Below, piece after piece: positions 1-8,326 of a stretch of DNA of 12,587 bases. Each line of letters opens with the position of its first letter. The first letter of the stretch is position 1. The DNA lies in the NCBI GenBank assembly GCA_036244855.1, contig BQKZ01000967.1, positions 7,316 to 19,902 on the forward strand. Direction: 5' to 3'. The notes under the pieces were generated by a model. It was not told the origin of the DNA. It saw only the letters and a program-made list of their open reading frames with translations, and searched no databases. Source of the DNA: Temnopleurus reevesii. Lineage: Eukaryota; Echinodermata; Echinoidea; Temnopleuroida; Temnopleuridae. A program made the position numbers and the translations under genes.

Positions 1-860
1 CAAAAGAAGATATCACTAGCTAAAATTTCTGTTCGGAGAGCCGCTCCGTTATTATTTTCACACGCCCTAATCGTTAATTTGAAAGAGACAAAGGAAAGGG
101 AAGGCAATCACGCCATTAAGTGGTATTGGATTAGTAAAAGGGAGAGCGCCAACGTGCGGCCTGCTTCCGTGAGAGGCCTCTCGCTCTCATGTAATCGCCA
201 TTTTTGGTTGTGTTAATAAAAGGAACATTCTACCCCAAAGTACACCTCGTTTGGCGTGTTCTGTATTGTCGTACATCGCGCGCATCTGGTCGCTATTCTC
301 TGACTCTGGCCTTGCCAAGAAATGCGCTAACCCGACTGGCTAATTCAGCTTGGTTGCACAGTAAACAATCAGCAAACAATCGCCGGCACACGACTGGGCA
401 TGCGTCCGATTTCAATACTTCGTGGCAATCTGAATATGAAAGTGCATTAGCGCCCAGCGCAATAGGTGAGTCATGCTTCCCACTTTACACCCGGCCCGGC
501 CAGGGCCCGACGCCGCGCTGCGGCCGGGCCCAAGCAAGGCGACATGCGCGAGCCCATGTGACCAAAGCAAGGAGGAAAAAATACATCTAAAGTACAAGCA
601 AAATACGTTACCCAAGGTATCAGTTGATGTTGCTAATGTTGCTTGTGAATTGTAGCTGTGGGAAAACCTCTGAAACCTAGCAGAATGACTTCTTGAAAGG
701 CTAAAAATTCGTGCAAAACGACACATGCTGACGCTCCTGGAGGCCGCCATTTTGGATTTTATGTAGGTCAATGAACTATTGAGAGAGCCGATGACGCAAT
801 CATCCACAGGATGCATCCCGAGCCACGCCCCCACCTCAAAAGATCCACCTGTAGGTGAAA
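1..860 (+). other. CpG-richer region with promoter-like motifs; no proven gene
   Basis: Compared with the AT-rich rest, this stretch has many CG dinucleotides, especially 130-560. A TATA-like TTAATAAAAG lies at 213-222, and a strong donor-like AATAG|GTGAGT at 465/466 could end a first, untranslated exon. Further on are GCCGCCATTTTGG (YY1-like, 743-755), TGACGCAATC (C/EBP-ATF-like, about 792) and CCACGCCCCCACC (KLF/Sp-like, about 823). Motif hits of this kind are frequent by chance. Open frames on both strands (204-590, 412-834) have no recognisable protein. It may be the 5' end of a neighbour convergent on the TBC1D1/4 gene, or just an old repeat. Confidence 0.3.
493..530. repeat. GC hairpin
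   Basis: GGCCCGGCC (493-501) and its exact inverse GGCCGGGCC (522-530) flank a 20-base GC-rich loop. It begins 27 bases after the donor-like site, so it would lie at the start of that hypothetical intron. Confidence 0.7.
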
Positions 861-1310
861 ACGTGTTAATTCAAGTATATTTTCTGTGATTTCCAAGGTA
901 CATATTCTTTCTTCATCAGTCCCAGTAATAATTTTTAAAAATCCTTCTCGGTTTTAATGAAGTTTGACATTCTCAGTCGAGCTCAAAATATGTACACCCA
1001 AAATCAGTAAAGATGTTTACTCTTGAACTCTCCTCATCAAAATAATCATGTGCTATTCCTGTATGGCTAAAGTAATAAATGATTGTGGAACCAATAACAT
1101 TATTTGTCATGTTATTTTTTATTTATTTTTTGCTTTGTGTAATGCCTGGACCCAGGATAAAACAGTACCTACATTCATTTAGGCCTACTGAATACCCTAT
1201 TTTTGTTTCCAACTCAAGAGACACGATGAATAAAAAGATTTAAGTAATCTCCCTAATTGATAATATCTTTTTCTCTTTTCTTTGATTGATCTTTCATGGA
1301 ATATAAACAT

Positions 1311-1442
1311 TTTCTTCCTCTTTATTTCTTCCTTCACCCTCTATCTATCTCTCTCTCTTAATCTCCCTCTCTATTTGTTTTTCTTTCGATCCTTTACCCT
1401 CTGACTCTTTCCTCTCTCTTACCCTCTTTGCTTCCATCTCCC
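1311..1442. repeat. Pyrimidine-rich (CT/CCT) tract
   Basis: About 130 bases are almost all C and T, with CTCTCTCT, CTATCTATCT and repeated TACCCTCT units; a decayed simple repeat. Confidence 0.7.
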
Positions 1443-1574
1443 CTATGAATGTAATTGTCCCCTCTATGACTTTTGGGACACCCAGTCTGGCCTATATTTT
1501 TGTGCAAACGCACGCTGGCCCAATTTTAGTACCTAATGCATGCCCATGCAAGCATTGTGGGGGTGCTTTTTAGT

Positions 1575-1611
1575 TGCTTGTCAGCCCTTGTCAGCCCCCC
1601 CCCCCCCCCCC
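1575..1611. repeat. TTGTCAGCCC doublet ending in a C17 run
   Basis: Two copies of TTGTCAGCCC run into 17 consecutive C (1595-1611). The run length may vary or be mis-assembled. Confidence 0.8.
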
Positions 1612-3547
1612 ACAGCGCCAAATTTGGTGAGAGGGGCAAGTTTTAAACTCCTGGGTGCACGCGAACAGGCGCTCTCCTTCTTGTAAACCCCCCTCGAGAC
1701 GTTATCTCGGAGATCAAATATCTTTGATTGTTGCTCTGCAGAGAGAGCGCCACGAATGGCAGAACTTTTACATTTATAAGCCAGCCTATATTTTTTATGT
1801 AAAGACATAAAATAGGGGGTCCAAGTACTAAATTCAGACTGCCATCATGCCAGACTAAATTTGGTCAGGCATTGTAAACGGGATCTATCTTTCTAATTCC
1901 AATTCTACCTTTCTAACCATCCCCATCTCACACTCTCTGTCTCTCTTTCTCCCACTCAATTATTTCTGCCCACATTTGCATGAAGAGTATGCTTTTGTTT
2001 GAAATGAGTTTACAATTTGCGACTGCTGGATGTGTTGCAAAACCCCTTAAAATGAATCTATTTTAAATACTTTGGTTTTTACAATCCAAAATCACAAGTT
2101 TGCAAATGTTGTGTCAGCAAGCCCACTTTTCTTTAACAAAACGCAATAGGGAAATATTTCATTGGTATACTTCATATCAGTACTTTATTTAAAGATTGTC
2201 ATCAAAAGTGAAGAACTTCAGTAATATTTACTTCAACCATTACATGGTAATGATTGGAGTATTAATTTACTATTTTATATACATGCATCAAACTTACTCC
2301 AAAACAAATTTAACTTCAGTAAAGATTCCTTTGGTAAATGATTCAATTTATCTGAGTTTTATCATAAATAAAAACTTTGAAAGATGAAACTTTTATTTCC
2401 AACTCAATTATATGATGAGAATTTCAGTGTTTATTATAGAAATCGCATGCATATTACAAACAATGGACTTTTTTTCAATAAAATGACTGAATTAACTTAC
2501 AGATACAAACATAAATGCAACTACAAAACATACAAAAATTAATAGTACAGAAATGGCTAAGATATCAGATATAGCACAATCAAAATTATATAAAATAATA
2601 CATGTACAATGATCTCTATTCAAATGTGACAAAACAAAACGTGGACATGTGATGCCCTTATAAATATCTCTTTAAAATATATTCTATTTTGTAACATAAA
2701 ATCACTCGTATAAATAAGGCACTCACAAACTCAATCACAAAATGACGATAAAACAGTGTGACTTAGCTATCATTACACAACTTCTTTATATTAATTTACA
2801 AAAGGCATCTTTAAACAAAGGAATAATCTCTTGGCAGATAGTATCTATCAAACAAAATTGTGAATCAATGTCAAAATGTTTGAAAACCTTAGCAAATCTA
2901 TACTTCTTTTCAGTGAAAACTGTGGTACCATTTGTCATTGGGCAATGGGCCAAAATTAATTACAGTTAATGACAAATGAAACCTTGAAATAAACTGGATA
3001 CAATTAGATACCCCCTTTTAATTTGCCAGCTTAAACATTTTGATATTTGATTTACCATATGGAAATCTGTTTTAATAACAAGAAAATCAAGAAAACTACA
3101 GAGTCATTGCACAAATAAACATGAGATGTAAATATATATGTCCAATATGTGAGCGAAATATACACCCTTGAAAATGGATAGATTCCAATGTAAATGTATG
3201 GAAGATTAAAGAAACACTTTTAATGAAAAGTATACTACTTTTGCTTTGAAAAGGGGCAGAACTTACATTATTTACAGGTGTTTTTATAATATGATTTTGG
3301 CTACGTAAAGACTGGAAGCAAACACATTTTCATTTCAAATTTTTTCTGACTAGAGGAAGACAGCAAGGAAGCATAGATACAGAAAGGGGAAAGGTTGAGA
3401 GAAAAAATGTGAAAACAGAGGAAGAAAATCAGCAATTAAAGAAGAAAAGGGAAAGCAACACAGGCATGGATCATCAATGGTAACAGAGTAAATACAATGG
3501 CAGAATTATGGTTAATAAGATTACATCATAATCCAACACACACAAAG

Positions 3548-3633
3548 ATAATAATAATAATGTAAAAGCGCCTTGAGCACTCCGCAGAGTGGATACGTGC
3601 GCTATATAAATTGCATCTATTATTATTATTATA
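3548..3633 (+). mobile_element. SINE/LINE 3' tail with ATT microsatellite
   Basis: AAAAGCGCCTTGAGCACTCC, then GCGCTATATAAATTGCATC and (TAT)n, preceded by a short (ATA)n run. The GCGC...GCGCTATATAAAT arrangement followed by a trinucleotide run is what I know from L2-like LINEs and the SINEs that borrow their tails in many aquatic animals. Only the tail is present here; the body upstream was not recognised. Confidence 0.55.
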
Positions 3634-3706
3634 AAGAAATGTAACCAGTGACAATAATGAAAAGGTTGTTCAGAAGAATGAGAAGGTATGAACATTCTCA
3701 GTCTTA

Positions 3707-3882
3707 GGGGGTGTTGCTCAAAATCAACTGCAGATCAACTGCAACTCTACAAATTGTAACGCGCATTTCTATTCGCGCGCGATATGCGCATGTAACAAGA
3801 TGCGCCTGAAACAATGATTTTGATTGGCGCATTCCGATCAACTGCAACTTGCGATCAATTGCAACTTTTGAGCAACACGCCC
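3707..3882. mobile_element. Harbinger-like MITE, copy 1 (176 bp)
   Basis: The terminal inverted repeats are GGGGGTGTTGCTCAAAA on the left and TTTTGAGCAACACGCCC on the right, with subterminal GATCAACTGCAACT-like repeats inside. It is flanked by a direct TTA duplication (3704-3706 and 3883-3885), the 3-bp TWA target typical of PIF/Harbinger elements. It is too short to encode a transposase; the open frame across it is accidental. Confidence 0.75.
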
Positions 3883-3929
3883 TTAGACTGACCCTTAACA
3901 TCACCATCCGAATATGTCAATAAGGTGCT

Positions 3930-4035
3930 GTTTTTCCATGCCATTTCAAAGCTACAAACGACTTTACAAAAAACTGGTATCAGTTATTGCGTTGAATGAT
4001 TGAGAGTCTTACGAGTACAACGCTCAATATCATAC
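3930..4035. repeat. Fragment related to the ACTGGTATCAGTT repeats
   Basis: TTTCCATGCCATTTCAAAGC, then ACGACTTTACAAAAAACTGG and TATCAGTT, aligns with 4513-4563 and shares its inner motif (ACGACTT...ACTGGTATCAGTT) with the MITEs at 5390-5705 and 6023-6198. Its own ends are not visible, so it is a fragment. Confidence 0.45.
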
Positions 4036-4104
4036 TGAGCATCCGGCTTGACTACAAACCTCTGAGTTTGTACATAATTTCTCCGTACAGCAATGAATTA
4101 CAGA

Positions 4105-4290
4105 CTCCAGATTGCGGTCACAGTGAGTCCTGATGCTGCACTCAACCCAGGTGAGGTAAATAGGTAATTGTAAAATGATATACACTGCCAGGAGTGCCAA
4201 GTTTGGAAGCCTAAAGAAGCTGGATTACACAGCACTTTGGAACATTTATAAATGCCCTATATAAATGGAAAGATTGTTTGTTATTATCTC
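4105..4290 (+). mobile_element. Second, more diverged SINE-like copy
   Basis: ACAGCACTTTGGAACATTTA followed by GCCCTATATAAATGGAAAG and TTGTTATTAT is a diverged version of the tail at 3561-3633. The upstream part, containing CACTCAACCCAGGTGAGGTA, may be the SINE body. The left boundary is a guess. Confidence 0.4.
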
Positions 4291-4405
4291 TATCAACAAA
4301 TCACAAATATTAATTTACCAAAGAATCTTGCATCTATAACTTAGGCTTATGTACATCATCTACAAAGCACGGCTAAATCTAATAGCCTCTAGCCAAAGAA
4401 ACTTG

Positions 4406-4677
4406 TCCAATAACTTCATTACTGTTTACTTGATAGTCTAGCACAAATCTAAATTTCAGCGTTATATTTAGGGTGCCCCGCAAAGACTATAACAAATGAA
4501 ATCTCATTTTTTTCCAAGGCCATTTTCGAAGCTACAAGTGACCTTACGAAAAACTGATATCAGTTCACTGTAGAATTCCAATATGTTCATTACTGTATAC
4601 TGATAGTCGAGCACAAATCTAAATTTCAGCGTTATATTTAGGGCACCCAGCGGAGAATAGGACATGTGAAATCTCAG
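4406..4677. repeat. Direct repeat pair, period about 171 bp
   Basis: 4406-4508 and 4577-4677 align closely: TCCAATA-CTTCATTACTGT, TGATAGTC-AGCACAAATCT, then AAATTTCAGCGTTATATTTA, GGG, and a diverged end with AAATCTCA. The spacer carries the segment also found at 3930-3984. The open frame running through it is a by-product of AT-rich repeat sequence. Confidence 0.65.
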
Positions 4678-4895
4678 ATTTCCTGAAATAGAGTACCCGG
4701 TGAGATCAAATCCTCGCTGAAAATTTGCAAAATAAATCAAGTTAAGATATTTCTAGCAAGCAGTATAAGCAAGGTGAACAAGAAAATGAACAAATCAAAC
4801 AACTCCCCATTCATTCTTGAACAATGGGTCTAGTAGATATTTCCTGCAAACAACCTGCAAAGAAACTGCAAAGAAGTGTCATTTGTGTGTTTATA

Positions 4896-5079
4896 GGGGT
4901 TTTGTTCAAAAGTTGCAATTGATGGCAAATCAACCGCAAATTAGTTGAAAATTGTAACACGCATTTTCATTCACACAACATATGCGCTTCTAACAAAACA
5001 TGCATGGAACAATGATTTGATTATCATGTTCTGATCACCTGCGACTGACGATCAATTGCAACTTTTGAACAACACCCCC
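4896..5079. mobile_element. Harbinger-like MITE, copy 2 (about 184 bp)
   Basis: It is the same family as 3707-3882: the left end GGGGTTTTGTTCAAAAGTTG mirrors the right end CAACTTTTGAACAACACCCC, and the inside aligns along its length (ATTGTAACACGCATTTTCATTC against the ATTGTAACGCGCATTT part of copy 1). Target-site duplication is not clear; only TA flanks both ends. It is more diverged, so probably older or from a different source copy. Confidence 0.7.
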
Positions 5080-5341
5080 TATGTTACCTGAATGATACAG
5101 AAATCTCTTTTCTCTACTAGAACTACTGTGAAAATTTTATTGGCGAGGTGTTCACTTCATCCACTCTATTCATTCTTCACATTGATAATGAATCACACAC
5201 ATATAATTGCAATATATTTGCCAGCAAATTTATATTCATATTTTTGAAAGTATTAAAAAAAAGGCCAAAGCATGTGAAAATATATAAAACCTAATGCTCA
5301 AATAGAATTTAAAAAAAATAAACACTCTCCTTTAGATGAAG

Positions 5342-5387
5342 CCCCAGTCACATAGAAGCACCAATTAAACTTGATACAACATGAATC
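5342..5387 (+). repeat. Solo end of the CCCAGTCACA MITE family
   Basis: CCCCAGTCACATAGAAGCAC followed by ACTTGATACAACATGAATCC matches the left end of the elements at 8756-9617 and 11332-11462. No right end is present; it abuts the next MITE (5390), which may have truncated it. Confidence 0.5.
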
Positions 5388-5389
5388 CT

Positions 5390-5551
5390 GGGCGGTGTTT
5401 CAACCAATTCATTCTGTAAGAATTTAAGAAAGACTGGAGTATCTTAACCAGTGTAATGCGTGTAAGATTCTTGATCATTCAGCACACCAACTGATATCAA
5501 TCGTGCGTAAAGTAATTCTTAAAGTTTTTTCTAACTTGATGAACCACCGCC
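5390..5551. mobile_element. MITE with GGGCGGTGTTTCA ends, member a
   Basis: Left end GGGCGGTGTTTCAACCAA; the right end reverse-complemented is GGCGGTGGTTCATCAAG. Inner halves also pair loosely (AAGAAAGACTGG type). It is about 162 bp with no coding capacity. It lies two bases from member b, a head-to-tail cluster of the same family. Confidence 0.6.
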
Positions 5552-5553
5552 AA

Positions 5554-5705
5554 GGGCTGTATTTCACCAACTTACGAACGACTTCAAGAACGACTAGTAT
5601 CAATTTTTGTGCTAAATACTCGTATGATTATCAATCATCATAAACTGATACCAGTCTTTCTTAAAATCCTCTTAAAATCTTTCTCAAGTTGGTGAAACAC
5701 CATCC
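5554..5705. mobile_element. MITE with GGGC-GT-TTTCACCAACTT ends, member b
   Basis: Left end GGGCTGTATTTCACCAACTT; the right end reverse-complemented is GGATGGTGTTTCACCAACTT. Inside, ACGACTAGTATCAATTTTTG faces AAACTGATACCAGTCTTTC, so most of the element can fold on itself. About 152 bp, non-coding. Confidence 0.65.
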
Positions 5706-5749
5706 TGTTCAACCGTTAACTGCCACTGAACAAACTTTAACCCGGGGGT

Positions 5750-5985
5750 GTGCGTATTACAAGCCTTGCTTTTTCCAGCACACCCCTCCATTTTAAATTC
5801 ATAATTGCTTGGCGTCTAATTCAACCCTTTATTTGTAAACAATTATCCTGTAAATATCTGTATGCGATTTTCCTCTGTAATTTTGTTTCAATTTATGTTT
5901 GCTCGATATTGTTCACATTTATTTTTTGTTATATTGTATGTTTTTGAAATGGAAAAAAAATCAATCAGATCAAATCAAACCAAAA
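5750..5985 (+). mobile_element. Possible LINE 3' tail
   Basis: A T-rich stretch ends TTGTTATATTGTATGTTTTT, then GAAATGGAAAAAAAATCAAT and a short degenerate TCAA-type run. I recognise the style (GAAATGGAAATAAATCAATC endings) from non-LTR retrotransposon tails of marine invertebrates. No reverse transcriptase sequence is present, so this is a tail at most. Confidence 0.3.
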
Positions 5986-6022
5986 GAGGGGACACAAAGG
6001 TTGGATCACAAAGGACTCAACT

Positions 6023-6198
6023 GGGCGGTGTTTCACTATAAGCTAAGAAAGACTTTATGAACGACATAAAGCATGACTAGTACCAGTTCTTGTTCTGAAT
6101 GATCAAGAAATTTAATACGCGTATAACACTCGTTAACATACTCCAGTCTTAAAATGGGCGGTGTTTCACTTTTAGACCGACTTGGCGAAACACTGCCA
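6023..6198. mobile_element. MITE with GGGCGGTGTTTCA ends, member c, internally rearranged
   Basis: The left end GGGCGGTGTTTCACTATAAG is followed by the family's inner motif (GACTAGTACCAGTTCTTG). A second left-end copy, GGGCGGTGTTTCACTTTTAG, begins at 6156 and pairs with the right end GCGAAACACTGCC. The right end is thus preceded by a duplicated left end, either through a short second insertion or a rearrangement. Confidence 0.6.
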
Positions 6199-6459
6199 TG
6201 GGCTAAGAATCATGCTGAATAAGGTCTTTTATGTGGCTGGAGCTAATAAATGAGGTGATTTTACAAATGCACAATAAAGAAAAGTGTAATGATAGCAAAG
6301 GAAGCGCTTTAAAAAATAATAAATCAACACCAAATCATACATCTCTTCACTCTCCTTATTTCAGTCTTTTTCAAGCACGTGGAAGAACAAGCATTTTAAA
6401 TGCGGTTGGCAACTCTGCACAAGAAAGGCCACCAATTTGAAAAACATAAAAGCTTTTGA

Positions 6460-6513
6460 TGTCGACGATATCAATATCAATGTCGACGATATCAATAACA
6501 ACGATATCAATAT
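6460..6513. repeat. Short tandem repeat TGTCGACGATATCAATA
   Basis: TGTCGACGATATCAATA occurs at 6460-6476 and 6481-6497, and a third shortened copy ACGATATCAATAT at 6501-6513. It is a small minisatellite. Confidence 0.75.
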
Positions 6514-6775
6514 GAAATGAGATGTTAGCTGAAGCAAAACAAATATAGATGATAAAGTGATATACTATTTACATTTGTCAACAAATAGATTCATTGATAT
6601 TTTTTTCAATCAACAACAAATTACATGATTCAGGCTGTGTACATTTTACTGTACACTCTCGGTTTCAAACTGTTGATCGTTTGAAAGTTGAATTTGTCTG
6701 TACAACATTGCATAGACATATAATGATAGATAAGATAGGCTTGCAATTTCAAGAAGCTGGCATTCAGGTGAGGAT

Positions 6776-6932
6776 AGCTTCCCCAGAGGAAACTTTATGC
6801 CGGACAACTTCCACGGAGGATAACTACCACAGGGGATAACTTTCACCTACGACAATTCCCCTGAGTACTATTCCCCCTGGAGGACTGTTCCCCCTGAGGA
6901 CAATCCGGGACGTCCACTTTCCCAGAAGACAA
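6776..6932. repeat. 16-bp tandem repeat array, about 10 diverged units
   Basis: Units of 14-17 bases follow a consensus near AACTTCCCCTGAGGAC: AACTTTATGCCGGAC, AACTTCCACGGAGGAT, AACTACCACAGGGGAT, AACTTTCACCTACGAC, AATTCCCCTGAGTACT, ATTCCCCCTGGAGGACT, GTTCCCCCTGAGGAC and so on. The unit is partly palindromic (TCCCC and GAGGA). It lies just downstream of the likely end of the TBC1D1/4 transcript. Open frames here are accidental. Confidence 0.75.
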
Positions 6933-7115
6933 ATCTTTGATGATGACAAATGGCATTTTTTTCAAGAGCTCTAGCATTTCAAGTATGACAATGCCTAAAT
7001 CATTCTCTTCTAACGGGCAACTAAAGAATGGGGAGGGAGGAAATGCTCCAAAAATGGTAGCTGATTGCTTCTAAAGACCTTCTGCCATTCAAACCTCCAA
7101 GGACAATACTGATCA

Positions 7116-7121
7116 TTTATT
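7116..7121 (-). terminator. Possible poly(A) signal of the TBC1D1/4 gene
   Basis: TTTATT on the plus strand is AATAAA on the gene's strand, about 785 bases beyond the stop codon. I saw no other exact AATAAA between the stop and this site. Whether the transcript really ends just past it cannot be told from sequence alone. Confidence 0.35.
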
Positions 7122-7573
7122 CATGGTCATTTTCAAAAGAAGAGCATCCTCTTGCACTCAGTCCCGTGTTTTCAATTATTCTTGCACCATACTTTGAATA
7201 GTATTTTCATTGAAAGTCCTTCTATCGCTCAGAGTATACAAATACAAAATACTAATCTTGTGTCCATAATCACTCTCATATAATTCTGCATATATACACT
7301 ATTCCGGTCCCATATTGCAAACAGTAGCTGGTCACTGCGGAGGTCTTTTTGTCATTCATGTATACAGAGACACATACTGATCTTACGACTTTGATGATTG
7401 TACAAGTAACGACTATTGTTCCTGTGCTGCACTTTGAGCAGTATTCGGTTGCCGCTAGCTAAAGACCTTCTGTCGCTAGTGCTCAAAAAGATGCCATCGA
7501 TCTTCCATCCATGATAATTATGCATGATCATGGCCTTTAACCTGGCCTTCATTGAACCTGTGCAGTTTTTAAG

Positions 7574-7655
7574 CCATTAACTCCTGGAACCGGGTTGTCG
7601 CTGAACAAAGTCAATGGGAATTACAGACTTCAGTTGTCAACGAGTTATTAATACT
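7574..7655. repeat. Dispersed repeat copy 1 (inserted in the 3' UTR array)
   Basis: This stretch, starting CCATTAACTCCTGGAACCGG and including AACAAAGTCAATGGGAATTA and GTCAACGAGTTA, aligns with 9441-9516. It interrupts the spacing of the 3' UTR tandem units, so it inserted after they were formed. Confidence 0.6.
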
Positions 7656-7906
7656 TGGTTGCTGCTTAAGCCCTTCTGTTGCTCATACTCACAAAGACAA
7701 CACCAATCTCGTATCTATAATTTTTTATAACTACACAAGAAGCATCTGTTGTTCCGGCGCCATTCTTCAAATGTTACTTTGATTACTTCTGTTACTTGTG
7801 CTCAAACACTGATATTGCATCCATGATGATCATATAAGGATCATATCTCCTGTGCCATAATTTGCATAATATTCCATTGCAGCTAACGTCCTTCTGTCGC
7901 TAATGC

Positions 7907-8326
7907 TCACAAAGACGACACCGATCTCGTGTCCGTAATCATGATACAAGGCACGTCCGCTTCACTTGTATTCGTGCTTGCACTCTGACCGCTTCCAATG
8001 CTACCCCCGCTATTGTTCCTACACCGCTCGTCTTTCAACGTACGGAGCTTGTTGATGGCCGCGACCTCATTGTCCATATCCTCAATGGAGTCATTGTCGA
8101 TAGATAAGTTGTCGCCGCCGCCGCCACCAGCACTGCCGTCGATGGCCTGGTGTGAGGATTCGCTGCCATAGCAGTTGTAGTCCGTATTGGGATGGAGAAG
8201 GTCCTGGCTGACGTTGCTTAGAATGTTGTCAGGGATTAATTCTTGGAGTTTTGCGATGGTATCGAGCAAGGCAGCTCGCTCAAGGTTCAGATTGCGAATT
8301 TCTGATCGCAGACTGTTCTCAGTTGA
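7907..8326 (-). CDS. TBC1D4: TBC1D1/4 terminal exon E (end of coiled coil, low-complexity tail, stop)
   Basis: The acceptor is CTCACCTACAG and the exon starts [20 protein letters not shown], matching the vertebrate stretch that ends in L-LERSALLQTVEELR; the coiled coil ends near LQELIPDNI. It then diverges from vertebrates into a roughly 100-residue Ser/Asn/Asp/Gly-rich, probably disordered tail with five consecutive glycines. It ends DTRSVSSL and TGA (7907-7909). The last residues V-S-S-L fit a class I PDZ-ligand pattern (S/T-x-hydrophobic), which is only suggestive. The final codons and stop lie in the first unit of the degenerate tandem array that fills the following 3' UTR, so this C-terminus may be lineage-specific. 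Confidence 0.9.
   Translation of the reverse strand, partial: STENSLRSEIRNLNLERAALLDTIAKLQELIPDNILSNVSQDLLHPNTDYNCYGSESSHQAIDGSAGGGGGDNLSIDNDSIEDMDNEVAAINKLRTLKDERCRNNSGGSIGSGQSASTNTSEADVPCIMITDTRSVSSL

Larger units (their letters stand above)
861..3547. other. AT-rich intergenic DNA, no recognised gene
   Basis: Apart from the simple-sequence tracts listed separately, I see no exon, RNA gene or named repeat here. The open frames at 1581-1808, 2196-2387, 2742-2969 and 3474-3695 are short, of AT-driven or repeat composition, and match nothing I know. A diverged transposon or a distant untranslated region cannot be excluded. Confidence 0.5.
7070..7960 (-). repeat. Degenerate tandem array, seven units of about 100-140 bp, covering the stop codon and 3' UTR
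   Basis: A unit recurs whose plus-strand hallmark is CCTTCTGTCGCTaaTGCTCA followed by a segment like ACACCGATCTCGTGTCC and an ATGAT-type end. Hallmarks start near 7890, 7787, 7673, 7467, 7343, 7218 and 7079. Spacings are 103, 114, 206, 124, 125 and 139; the 206 gap contains an inserted dispersed repeat of about 80 bp (7574-7655). The linking part (TGTGCCATAATTTGCATAAT and relatives) also recurs. The first unit contains the last coding residues ([11 protein letters not shown]) and stop of exon E. Read in the same alignment, the second unit would encode IIDTRLVLSL-stop. Copies get weaker toward 7079. Boundaries are approximate. Confidence 0.75.

Noticed and set aside
204..834. Overlapping open frames on both strands (204-590 +, 412-834 -, 473-655 +)
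   Set aside because: They come from stop-poor GC-rich sequence; the proteins show no domain, no conserved motif and odd composition, and they overlap on opposite strands.
1581..1808. Minus-strand frame of 75 codons with a glycine run
   Set aside because: The glycine run is just the C17 tract and the rest has no recognisable protein.
3474..3907. Minus-strand frames 3474-3695 and 3704-3907
   Set aside because: The first covers an ATT microsatellite and SINE tail; the second matches the span of the Harbinger-like MITE almost exactly.
6594..6846. Frames on both strands near 6594-6846
   Set aside because: They run into the 16-bp tandem array, which is open in several frames by composition; no known protein is seen.
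7352..7552. Minus-strand frame of 66 codons downstream of the TBC1D1/4 stop
   Set aside because: It spans two units of the 3' UTR tandem array; its similarity to the exon E end is by repeat ancestry and there is no splice site joining it.
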